Shown here in pieces: positions 43,140-53,689 of a DNA stretch of 64,000 nt; positions within the stretch are counted from its first letter, which is position 1, and each line of letters opens with the position of its first letter. This stretch comes from Cherax quadricarinatus (taxonomy: Eukaryota > Arthropoda > Malacostraca > Decapoda > Parastacidae). The notes under the pieces were generated by a model, which saw only the letters and a list, made by a program, of their open reading frames with translations, was not told where the DNA came from and did no database searches. A program made the translations under genes and the position numbers. Location of the stretch: positions 32,020,011 through 32,084,010 of the forward strand of contig NC_091325.1 in the NCBI RefSeq assembly GCF_038502225.1, given 5' to 3'.

Positions 43140-43340
43140 ACATAAATAACCCGTACATAGGAAAGATGAGTTTACGACGACGCTGAGGTCCGACTTGGAC
43201 CATTAACAAAGTCACATCAACAAAAAGGAGTAAACGAGTATATATAAGCCAGCAGAAAGGGACGGGACAAGAGAGGTAGTAGGAAAGGAAGAAGAGAGGT
43301 AGTGGTGGAGGTAGTAGTAGTAGAGTCAGTCAAAGACTAT
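43140..43340 (-). mobile_element. PLE-2 type pLTR fragment, decayed
   Basis: The minus strand matches the terminal region of the PLE at 50788-53429: a GGTCCAAGTCGGACC stem II block, ACGACG and a GGGTTATTT end. GAAAC is changed to CTCAG, so the ribozyme would be dead. The sequence to its right is not matched elsewhere. Confidence 0.55.
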
Positions 43341-43959
43341 GGGAGCTAGGGGCCCACAAAGAGTAGGAACAAGAACAAAGAGGGGTGTTCTGAAGTTTGG
43401 AGCATTTTACAATGGAAAAGAAGGTATCTACAGAGACAAAGCCAAGACTAAGATTCAGCCAAGGAAAGTTGTGTATAAGGGAGGATTCAACCAGACGGCG
43501 ACTGTGAAAGTTAGACGTAGGGTAGACAGTTTTAGCAGAGAATGTGAGCCAAAACAGTCATCAAACACCCTGGTACCTACCTACTGCTAGGAGAACATGG
43601 GCAGCAGTTTTAAAGACGCATGCACGTTTTCAACAATGCCGTGGATCCAACCAAGGACACGCAGTATGTAAGCAGAGTGCGCTGCCACTAGAGCCACGGA
43701 CACCGTCCAGTCCCTGCTTCAGTCTCCACACCTACCGGATACGTATTCTATCACGTATGGTAAATATGTAATGAACTCTCTAAACTACGCTCAGAGAGTT
43801 CACTGCTATGTTTGAGTTCACCGCTTCCAGGCTTCTGGTATCTTCCTCGGTATGACATAGCAGTCCAAGCATGTTACCACTAATAGGACCGTTAACTTCA
43901 AGAAAATCTAATCTAACTGAAACTGATAGAAATCTCAAATACTTGTCATATGTAAAATC
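43341..43959. other. No gene recognised
   Basis: Two short ORFs (43339-43590, 43544-43771) without recognisable domains. No repeat partner in the window. Confidence 0.45.
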
Positions 43960-44360
43960 CAGGTCAAAAACATAGTTTCAGACCTTAGAGAAGACTGGAC
44001 TTACATCGATGACAACAAAGAAATGAGTGAAATACTCAAGTTCCAGAAAGAGTGAATGTTCATTGAGTCAGGAATCTGCCATAAGATTGATGACCCAAAT
44101 GTGTACGTCATGAATGAGCCACAAAATGCTGCAGGCATTTAATCCCATTCTCACCAGACTTGTGTACAGTGGAGTCATTCCGCAGTTTCGAAAACCACTG
44201 ATAGAGCCGCACTCTGCAAAGGTGAAAATAAATCAATGGCAAAAAAACTACCTACCAATAGCCTTAACATTCCACATTATCCGCATCTTTCAAAGGGTTT
44301 TAAGTAGCAAGATAACCAATCATATGGAAGCGAGTCCTAGTAAACTCGACTGAATTCGTA
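43960..44360 (+). pseudogene. LINE reverse transcriptase finger-region fragment
   Basis: Reads NYLPIALTFHIIRIFQRVLS followed by SKITNHME, the finger motif (YRPIALT...K..ERVL) of a Jockey-group reverse transcriptase, then stops. Separated from the APE fragment at 41930-43130 by about 800 bp that hold a pLTR fragment, so the two may be parts of one LINE. Confidence 0.6.
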
Positions 44361-44577
44361 TTCCACCCTCTGAGTGGCAGGTTGGCTCGAATCATTTCTT
44401 TGTTTACCTCATTATAAAGAATGTCTAAATCTCGGTGGTCATGGTTACAAGACGTCTTCAAGTGGACTTGAAGATTTCTTCAAATGAGTGTCTTAGGTAC
44501 TTACTGATTTGTCAGGTGAGGGTTTTTCCTCGCAACTGCTCGCTTGCTTACTCGCAGGTGAAATGGAGCTTACCAAA

Positions 44578-44634
44578 TTTCAGATACAGGTTTTCAGTTG
44601 TCAAGAAGACAACTGAAGACCTGTATCTGAATGA
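44578..44634. repeat. Imperfect inverted repeat
   Basis: About 24-bp arms (CAGATACAGGT...TTCAGTTGTC and its complement, one mismatch) around a 5-nt AAGAA loop. Function unknown. Confidence 0.7.
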
Positions 44635-44826
44635 TTGGGCTGAACAATCAGTCTCTGCCAGCAACGTCTTAATAAGAGGACAATGACTTCTGAATATTGT
44701 CCAGAGTTAATCTGAACGACACTTTGGAACTACTACAAGGAATGGGAGCGTGAAGGAAGATCCTCTATCCATAGACATGTTAGACTGTGATGTGATCTTT
44801 ATCATAATAATTAGACTCCTGGACTT

Positions 44827-45025
44827 TACACAGATAACCCGCACATAAAAGAGAGAAGCTTACGACGACGTTTTGGTCCGACTTGGACCATTGACAAAGT
44901 CACACAGTGTGACTTTGTCAATGGTCCAAGTCGGACCGAAACGTCGTCGTAAGCTTCTCTCTTTTATGTGCGGGTTATTTGTGTATCGTTCCAGTCACGG
45001 TATTGTGCCTTTTTGTTATTTAGGT
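44827..45025 (+). mobile_element. Palindromic PLE-2-end mini-element, copy 1
   Basis: A 199-bp insert flanked by exact 12-bp duplications ACTCCTGGACTT (44815-44826, 45026-45037). Inverted arms 44827-44905 and 44907-44985, then a 40-bp tail on the right only. Arm and tail match the terminal 117 bp of the PLE at 50788-53429. The hammerhead-like block (GGTCC, AAGTC, GGACC, GAAACGTC) is kept, but the CUGAUGA part is replaced by UUUGUCA. Confidence 0.88.
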
Positions 45026-45037
45026 ACTCCTGGACTT

Positions 45038-46739
45038 GTCCAGCCTGCTTGTAATTAACAATAATAATACCGAGTCATACGCCTTCTCTTTCAACTGGGT
45101 CCTCGGATAATTGAACTTAAGTCATCAATTTCTGTCAGACTGTCACTGAGGAACCGGAAGCTACAGAGAAACTCTTTAAAATTCTTATCATCACATGTTG
45201 AAAGTATTAATAGGGTCAGGCATAGCAACAACCAAGGTGGTGGGTTATTGACTAACAGCCCCGGCAGAGCGTAATCTACTGTGACGGCCTGCCTATAGTA
45301 AGACCTCCATGTCAGGACCTTCTTAAATCGGTAACGAGTTATCAATACATGATCTTTTCTTTCCCCCAACCGCTCATATGTTTCCTGAAGCTCAGAATAC
45401 TCCCCCACATCCATGAACAGTCTTTCTATCGTCGATAATTAAGAGTTCTACTCTGACCAACACTCATCAGCGAGTACATACAGATCTCAACCTTCTCTTC
45501 GACATGGTTGTATACTGCTAAGCGTCTAATGTATCTGATGACACCTGGTGTCTGATGCACCCAGGCTGAAATATCCAGCATACTCACTCTCGGGCGGAAT
45601 GAATGTCGCCCTCGTGGGAACTTGCCGGTAGTGTTTGACACACTAATGACCAGCTCTGGGACTCCATTGATTTGAGCCTATTCCACTCTGACTGTGTTTG
45701 ATCTCTATCTACCTTGACAAAAATAAGGAGTTGGAATCTACGAGTAGTTGGTACTAGAGACGTCAGAAGCAAGACATCCGTTTTCATCTGTGAGCTCAGA
45801 TAATTGAGCTTAGTTCATCAATATTTGTCCGACTGTCAATGACTGAGGAAGTCTTCAAAATCATTATCATCACATGTTGGCAACGTTAATAGGGAGATGG
45901 GTGGTAACCACACCGAAGGCGCTATCTTGTGAGTTTTAGGAATCACTTTTCATGGGTTCAAGCCTCACCCATTCTGTGATTAGAATGGGTGTAATAGCCA
46001 CGACAAAGCATAATCTCCTGTGCCAGCCTACCTAGGGTCAGACCTCCGTGCCAGGACCTTTTAAAATTGGAGATAAGCTTTGAGTACAAGTTCTTGTCTT
46101 TCAGTAAATAGTTCCTATACTTAACCCTGTATCGTCCCCCACGTCCATTAACAGTTTTTAAGTGGTCAAAAGCTGCCGTGAAAGTTCACTGTCTAAATTC
46201 CAGTAATTTTAATTCAATGTAATCCACTAGATTAGGCTAGATCAATAACTTACAGGCATTAATGAACATAGCAACCTGGCCTTGCTTTTCACAGTGTGTA
46301 CCTCTTGAATTCTCTATGTTGGTCATAACTTACTGCTGAATCTGCAGAGAAACTTTTCACTTCAGGACGGCGATTATATAACTAAGTATTGTTGGCAGCT
46401 TTATGAGTTAGTCGACTGTCCTATAAATTTGTATCAGTGCAGCTGGACAGATGGGTGCTCTGTCACCACTAGTGTGCACTGTGACGGACATACAGACAGC
46501 TGTCAGCTTGTTAACACTCGACTGCACTTCCATATACCCCAGGCATCACACCAACACACATACACCTGTGACAGTCCTCGAGTCGCAAGCTGTTTACAAC
46601 GTAGGCTTATCATAACACAGTACTGGGAATAGCGTACGAACAAAGTTAAGAGCGAGTGCTGGTTCAATTTCCTGGCTGGGTGAGCGCAGGGTATCTTCAC
46701 AAACAACTTCGGCCAGGTGATCAGCTAGGAAGGTATGGC
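45038..46739. other. Unassigned sequence with an ancient tandem duplication
   Basis: Segments about 45115-45420 and 45805-46160 resemble one another (shared CATCACATGTTG, AGACCTCC, CAGGACCTT and CCCCCACATCCAT-like blocks). A 107-codon minus ORF (45091-45414) lies in the first, with no recognised domain. The second is interrupted by a block with a tRNA-like GGGTTCAAGCC near 45957. No function can be assigned. Confidence 0.4.
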
Positions 46740-46752
46740 AGAACTGCCAGAC

Positions 46753-46921
46753 CCCTCAAGGAAGGTTCCTTGATGTTGGTGAGGGGCTCTTGATTTAGGG
46801 AATTGGATCTGTGCTCCAGTTCCCCAAATTAAGCCTGAATGCCTTCCACATCCCCCCCCCCCAGGCGCTGTATAATCCTCCGGGTTTAGCGCTTCCCCCT
46901 TGATTGTAATAATAATAATAA
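46753..46921 (+). mobile_element. SINE-like repeat, copy 1
   Basis: A 169-bp insert with an exact 13-bp duplication AGAACTGCCAGAC (46740-46752, 46922-46934). It has a run of 12 C, a GGGTTTAGCGCT block near the 3' end and a (TAA)n tail. No ORF. Confidence 0.8.
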
Positions 46922-47145
46922 AGAACTGCCAGACAACGTTCACGTTCATGTACTGAACGTACATGAACGTACAGAGGGTGTTGCTATCGCCCCTTGGTTT
47001 TAAGTGACGCCTAAACTACCTTACTAATTCTAACTAGTCATGGAAATCTTATTGTGAAGAATATGCTATTATTCACTACGCAAAGACGTCCTATGTGCAT
47101 TTTATGCGTGATTAACAAATAATGACAAAAGATCATTACTTGTGG

Positions 47146-47307
47146 CCCCACAAAGTTTCTAGATGCTGGTGAGGGGCTCGTGATCTAGGGAACTGGATCT
47201 GTGCTCCAGTTCCTTGAACTTAGCCTGAATGTCTTCCACCCTCCCCCCCCCCACACAGGCGCTGTATAATCCTACGGGTTTAGCGCTCCTCATGATCATA
47301 ACAATAA
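47146..47307 (+). mobile_element. SINE-like repeat, copy 2
   Basis: Same family as 46753-46921, about as long, flanked by CATTACTTGTGG and CATTACTTATGG (47134-47145, 47308-47319; one mismatch). The tail is decayed (CATAACAATAA). A distant relative of the 3' end is at about 60950-60985. Confidence 0.75.
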
Positions 47308-47371
47308 CATTACTTATGGGTGAAATGGGTGAAATAAGACTCCTGGCCACATAGATATCCTAGAGACCTTT

Positions 47372-47554
47372 ACACAAATAACCCGCACATAAAAGAGAGA
47401 AGCTTACGACGACGTTTCGGTCCGATTTGGACCATTGACAAAGTCACTGGTCAATGGTCCAAGTCGGACCGAAACGTCGTCGTAAGCTTCTCTCTTTTAT
47501 GTGCGGGTTATTTGTGTATCGTTCCAGTCACGGTATTGTGCCTTTTTTGTTATT
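47372..47554 (+). mobile_element. Palindromic PLE-2-end mini-element, copy 2
   Basis: Same element as 44827-45025 with identical outer ends, flanked by exact 12-bp duplications CTAGAGACCTTT (47360-47371, 47555-47566). The right tail is 36 bp. The apex is shortened (CAAAGTCAC, TG, GTCAATGG), so part of the right core is deleted. Confidence 0.88.
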
Positions 47555-47566
47555 CTAGAGACCTTT

Positions 47567-49095
47567 CTTGGTTCTGAAAGACTAAAAGATCGACCGTCAC
47601 TTATTAATTAATTGCTTCCTCAATCAAATTCATACCAAGTTTCAGTCATCCCATACATAGCATAACAGTGGACACACCTTTGTGACATGGCTCTTTAGTA
47701 CTTAACATTACTTATATGGGTGTGGACCAGAAGACTCCGACGCCGCAACAGACTCACAATGCACACCGTGAAAAAATTCCTGTGAATAACAGGCTTCCGC
47801 AAATCCTGACACATGAGGCACTATTACTGGCTTGCCTGGAGAGATTTAGGGAGCTGGATGGAGAAATTCCTCATCAGAGAGCCTTCCGGGAGATTCCTAA
47901 CTGCACCCGATCAGGATTACTGATCCACACTATACACTATAGCAAAGTGTGAAAGTTAGGGTCCAATAATTAATGCCGGATTATCGGTTGCCTTCATTAA
48001 CATGCGACCGGACGCGGCCGACCCAAGATGGTTTAGCGTGACTCCACACCTGGGGCATGGAACTCCACCTGTGGCACCTAATTTGCTAAGTTGTAGTCCT
48101 ATAGAGGGTCGATAATCTCGGTACTTAAGGCACTTACACCTCCATTCTTAGCCTAATTTAACTGACATTACTACAGTCTTAGACTAGGTTTTAGCTTACT
48201 AACAGCTTACAACTGTTTAGTTAAATAAATCAAAGTTTAGGCTGGCGTGACAGTTCATCAGATCTAACAGTCCGTGCGTTGAGAGGCGCACGGACTGTTA
48301 GATCAATTGGAGTCTCAGTGAATACACTTACAAACAAAAGACAAGGTAGCCAGAGACAATTAAGTGAGGTGAAAGTGATAAGTAGGAGTTTATATTTTAA
48401 AGTGACTGGTGGAGGCATAGGCCGAGGTGCTGGTACCTCAGACAATGAGTGTAGCTAAAAGTGGATAGTAACACAAGTTATTGAAGCAGGTGAGAGTGAA
48501 ATCACAAATGCAGTGAATGACAGCCAGAGTGAGGACGTGTAGTGCAGTGACGAACATTGGCATGTGAGTGTTCAGAAGAGTAAACAATAAATTTCAGAGG
48601 AGACACCTCCACAATATGACAACCATGATTGTGTTGCAATAAAGTGACAGCAGAGCCAACCCTGCAACTACCACCTCTACGGGTATGATACTTTCTATAG
48701 TTTACTTCGTCAGTTTGTATTATTTTTCGGTGGTTGGCCTTTAGCGTTTAACACTACTTTCTCCACACCTTTGAGAGCCAGTTAGTTGATACTGATAAAC
48801 CTGTTTGGAGGAATAATCTATATCTTTCACCAACAATTTCAATTATTAAGGGTTTTCCACAGATATGAAGAAAATCTAGTGTTATATATCAGCACTTTAC
48901 AGCTGGCAAGAAGACGAGTCACCCATATGAAGACATGTGCTTATAGTTACAAAGGCACGGTGGTGGCAGGGTTGAGGCGGGGTTGAGGTGGGGTTTGGCA
49001 GGGTTGTGGCAGGGTTGAGGCAGGGTTGTGGCAGGGTTTTGGTGTAGCACACTCGCAAAGCATGGCTCACACACGCACATGCACGAACTAATGTA
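47567..49095. other. No gene recognised
   Basis: A 78-codon ORF at 47716-47952 and a few others have no recognisable content. The part from about 48955 to 49045 is a G-rich run of GGCAGGGTTG-like repeats. One perfect hairpin (48261-48304) is listed separately. Confidence 0.5.
48261..48304. repeat. Perfect 18-bp hairpin
   Basis: Arms GATCTAACAGTCCGTGCG and its exact complement with an 8-nt loop TTGAGAGG. A short run of T or A does not follow, so it is not an obvious terminator. It could be the apex of an inverted insertion. Confidence 0.8.
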
Positions 49096-50774
<1,679 letters not shown>

Positions 50775-50787
50775 ATAAAGTATGAAG

Positions 50788-51939
50788 GCCCATGAAGGGT
50801 TTCTTCATCTCCCTTTACCTACTGATGTCTTTCTTGATCTGATCCGCCTCTGTGTGGACTCTAACGCCTTTTCCTTCGAAGGGAAATATTATTCTCAAAC
50901 CTTCGGTGTCGCTATGGGCTCTCCTCTCTCTCCTGTCCTTGCTAATCTTTACATGGAATACTTCGAGACTGTTCTTCTTCCTACCCTCGATGTGCAACCT
51001 TCACTCTGGCTCCGCTATGTGGATGACATCTTTGCTCTGTGGCCTCATGACTCCAGTCTCTTCCAACCTTTTCTTGTAGCTCTTAATAATCTTGCCCCTT
51101 CCATTAAGTTTAAAGCTGAATGGGAATCTAATTCCTTGCTTCCTTTCCATGATGTCCATGTCCACCGCTCAGTTACAGGTTTTTCCTTTTCCGTTTACCG
51201 AAAACCTATTCACAGTGGCATGTACATTCACTACTTTTCCTATCATGCATCCCCTGTCAAGAAAAGTGTTCTTATCTCCCTCTTTCTCCGTGCCCTCCGC
51301 ATCTGTGATCCTCAGTTCCTTCCAGCAGAAATTTCCACTCTTCATAATTCGTTTTCCCGTCTTGGCTACCCTTCCCATTTCATAGACTCTGCCCTCTCAC
51401 GTGCTAAACGCAATTTCTTCTCTCCCAAACTCTCTACTCCTGGGAACTCTTATATCCTCTGCCTTCCCTACATTTCCGGTTTTTCTAATCTCAACAATTC
51501 TCTCCGTCCCTTAGACATCAAGCTTACCTTCGGCCAGACTAACACTCTTCGCACTAATCTCGTTCATACCTCTCCTCCCTCTACAGATGTTCCTGGTGTC
51601 TACTCTATTTCTTGCTCCTCCTGTCCTCTTCAATACTTTGAAGAAACTGGTCGATCTCTTTCTGACAGACTTAGGGAGCACAAAAATAGTGTTAGGCTTG
51701 CCGACACTAACAATGCTCTTTTCTGTCACGTCAGAGATCATAGCCATCCTATTGACTGGTCTTCTGCTAAAACTGTCTTCCCTACTTCCAACTCGAACAG
51801 TCGCCGTCTAGTTGAATCCTCTCTAATACACAACTTTCCTTGTATGAATCTTAGCCCTGGCTTCGTCTCTGTAGATGCCTTCCTCTCCCACTACATTGTA
51901 AAATGGTCCAAACTTCAGAACACCCGTGACTTAACCTGA
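50788..51939 (+). CDS. PLE reverse transcriptase-GIY-YIG, partial
   Basis: About 384 codons without interruption. It starts after palm motif A because of truncation; the ATG at 50782 lies in the target duplication and is not the natural start. Motif B GVAMGSPLSP (about residue 42 counted from 50782), catalytic YVDD (79-82), thumb FLRALRICDPQF, then the endonuclease: GVYSISCSSC, RLREHKNSV and FCHVRDHSHPIDW with the zinc-binding Cys-Cys-His-His set. The second half of the GIY-YIG signature is QYFEETG where related proteins have Y-I/Y-G-E/Q-T-G, so a glycine close to the active site is lost. It cannot be an autonomous enzyme, but its long open frame suggests recent insertion. Confidence 0.88.
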   Translation, partial: AHEGFLHLPLPTDVFLDLIRLCVDSNAFSFEGKYYSQTFGVAMGSPLSPVLANLYMEYFETVLLPTLDVQPSLWLRYVDDIFALWPHDSSLFQPFLVALNNLAPSIKFKAEWESNSLLPFHDVHVHRSVTGFSFSVYRKPIHSGMYIHYFSYHASPVKKSVLISLFLRALRICDPQFLPAEISTLHNSFSRLGYPSHFIDSALSRAKRNFFSPKLSTPGNSYILCLPYISGFSNLNNSLRPLDIKLTFGQTNTLRTNLVHTSPPSTDVPGVYSISCSSCPLQYFEETGRSLSDRLREHKNSVRLADTNNALFCHVRDHSHPIDWSSAKTVFPTSNSNSRRLVESSLIHNFPCMNLSPGFVSVDAFLSHYIVKWSKLQNTRDLT

Positions 51940-52228
51940 CTCCTCATTTTTTCTTTTTCTTTTTCTTCTTCTCCCTCTTCCCCTTTTCTCTTTCCTTTTC
52001 TCCTCTGGGTTGTCTTTCTCTCTTCTGTCTCGTGTTTCTGTTCCTTCTTCATTTATTTCACCACTTCCCCTTTCACGCACCTCTCTGCGCTTGCTCTCCC
52101 TCTGTGGGCATCTAGCTCTCTTGCAGTGCTCCCCTTCCTTTGTATTTGACTGGCTCGTCCTCCTTATTTCCCACTTCTACCACTACCACTACTACTACCT
52201 CTTTTACTACTACTACTCCTACAACTAC
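51940..52228 (+). other. PLE-2 3' UTR, pyrimidine-rich
   Basis: CT-rich sequence leading to a (CTA)n tract that received the mini-element at 52229. No coding content. Confidence 0.5.
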
Positions 52229-52385
52229 TGATGAAATTAAGACACATGTGCGGCGTCTGGTTGTCTTTGTTGTGGACGTTTCGCCATCCAGTGGCTGGCT
52301 GGATGGCGAAACGTCTACGATAGGGATGCCCGGGTGTTGCGCATGTGTCTTAATTTCACCTTGTCGGTATTATATACCATTCTTG
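52229..52385 (+). mobile_element. Palindromic hammerhead-like mini-element in a (CTA)n tract
   Basis: Inverted arms meet near 52295 (GCCATCCAG at 52283 and CTGGATGGC at 52299). The right end adds a tail with TTGTCGGTATTATATACC, close to the tail of 62543-63647. The stem II plus GAAACGTC block is kept, the CUGAUGA part is lost at the apex. It sits in CTA repeats, so a duplication cannot be proved. Confidence 0.75.
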
Positions 52386-52416
<31 letters not shown>

Positions 52417-52435
52417 TCTTCCTGCCTTTATATAG

Positions 52436-52969
52436 CCGTCCTGCTCCACTTCTGGCACCCGCACTTACATCCCCATCACACAATCCGTCACTGTCCTTGG
52501 CGTTAATCTTGACTACCTTCTACGCTTACACGGACACATTCACTCAAGGCATGCAATAGCTAGTAAGGCCCTTGCGGGCCTCTACAAGCTGAAACATGCC
52601 TCTCAACGCACCAAACTACACCTCTACAAATCCCTTATACGTCCTCTGATAACTTACTCTCCTCTAGCCCTCTCTCTTGCAGCAAAAACAAACTTACTTA
52701 AACTGCAGCGTGTCCAGAACAAGGCGCTGCGCTGGGTGCTTGATGTCAGATGGGAGGACTTCGCCACATGCGAGTCTCTCCATGCCCAGTTAGACATCCC
52801 TGCGCTGAATCTGTACTGGAAGACGCTCAGTGACAGACAGATTGACAAACTCGTGACACGACATGACTACTGGACCTCTCTCCTTGACGAAGACATTCGC
52901 AGACCCACAAACCAACACAACCTTTTCTACTCCTTGCATGATCCTGCTCCTAACCCTATTTACAAATGA
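52436..52969 (+). pseudogene. LINE reverse transcriptase C-terminal fragment
   Basis: An open frame of 178 codons (no ATG at its start) ending at TGA 52967-52969: SVTVLGVNLDYLLRLHGHIH, ASKALAGLYKLKHA, LHLYKSLIRPLITYS and LLKLQRVQNKALRWVLDVRW. This is the thumb and C-terminus of a Jockey-group LINE, distinct from the CR1/Jockey-like copies around it. It sits inside PLE-2, so it inserted later, or was carried along. Confidence 0.75.
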
Positions 52970-53312
52970 CCTTGGATTCTCCGAGAGGTACCTTCTATGA
53001 CAGGTACCATTCTCTGATCCACGTTCGCCTTACCCTTTGGGTTAAGACATGGCTCAGTTCTACACTCCTCTCTAGCTCTAAACGTCGCATGTCCCTTCCT
53101 TCCCGCTCACCCCACCGGAGTCCCAACAGAAGAGCCTGAATTTCTCTTCTCAATATCTGTCCCACGATCGCCTCGCTGGTGGGTTAAGCCCTGGCTCTAT
53201 TTCTACGACTAAGAACACTCCTCTCCAGCACTGTTCTTCGTCTGTCCCGTCTTCCCCGCTCATCCCATTTGGGATCTTACCTGAACTTTCGTTCGTTCGT
53301 TACTTCTGGTTA
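52970..53312. other. Probable 3' UTR of the nested LINE or PLE-2
   Basis: No supported ORF. No repeat partner in the window. Confidence 0.4.
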
Positions 53313-53429
53313 GTGTGACTTTGCCAATGGTCCAAGTCGGACCGAAACGTCGTCGTAAGCTTCTCTCTCTTATGTGCGGATTATTTGTGTATCGTTCCAG
53401 TCACGGTATTGTGCCTTTTTTTGTTATTT
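53313..53429 (+). other. PLE-2 terminal region (pLTR end) with hammerhead-like block
   Basis: Contains GGTCC, AAGTC, GGACC, GAAACGTC and the 3' tail ending TTTTTTTGTTATT just before the target duplication. Identical in plan to the right arms at 44907-45025 and 47437-47554. The first half of the core is UUUGCCA, not CUGAUGA, so self-cleavage is uncertain. Confidence 0.75.
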
Positions 53430-53442
53430 ATAAAGTATGAAG

Positions 53443-53568
53443 TATGATAAAGGTTATGGAGCAGGGATAGAGTGACCTAGTAGCGACCAGTGAAGAAGCT
53501 GTCCCACGGGCTATGGTTCGACCCCTGCAACCACAATTAGGTGAGTACACACACACATACACACACAC

Positions 53569-53611
<43 letters not shown>

Positions 53612-53645
53612 CACACACACATACACACACACACACACACTAGCT
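53443..53645 (+). pseudogene. LINE 3' UTR resumed after PLE-2, with (CA)n tail
   Basis: Continues the LINE of 49226-50774: GATAAAG, ATGGAGCAGGGATAGAGTGA and CAACCACAATTAGGTGAGTA, then CA repeats with CC interruptions to about 53641. Confidence 0.8.
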
Positions 53646-53689
53646 TAATATTCAAGCCTACCTACCACATCCAAAGCCAGCACCAACCC

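Larger units (their letters stand above)
50788..53429 (+). mobile_element. Penelope-like element 2, 5'-truncated, nested in a LINE
   Basis: Flanked by an exact 13-bp duplication ATAAAGTATGAAG (50775-50787, 53430-53442) inside the LINE 3' UTR. It contains the PLE ORF, a pyrimidine-rich 3' UTR, two later insertions (a palindromic mini-element at 52229-52385 and a LINE piece at 52436-52969) and the terminal pLTR part at 53313-53429, the same end as that of 44827-45025 and 47372-47554. Confidence 0.8.

Noticed and set aside
44912..44950. Active hammerhead in the PLE-2 end family
   Set aside because: Stem II and GAAAC are present, but the first half of the core is UUUGUCA; too far from CUGAUGA to call active.
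47716..47952. 78-codon ORF
   Set aside because: No similarity that I recognise and no supporting context.
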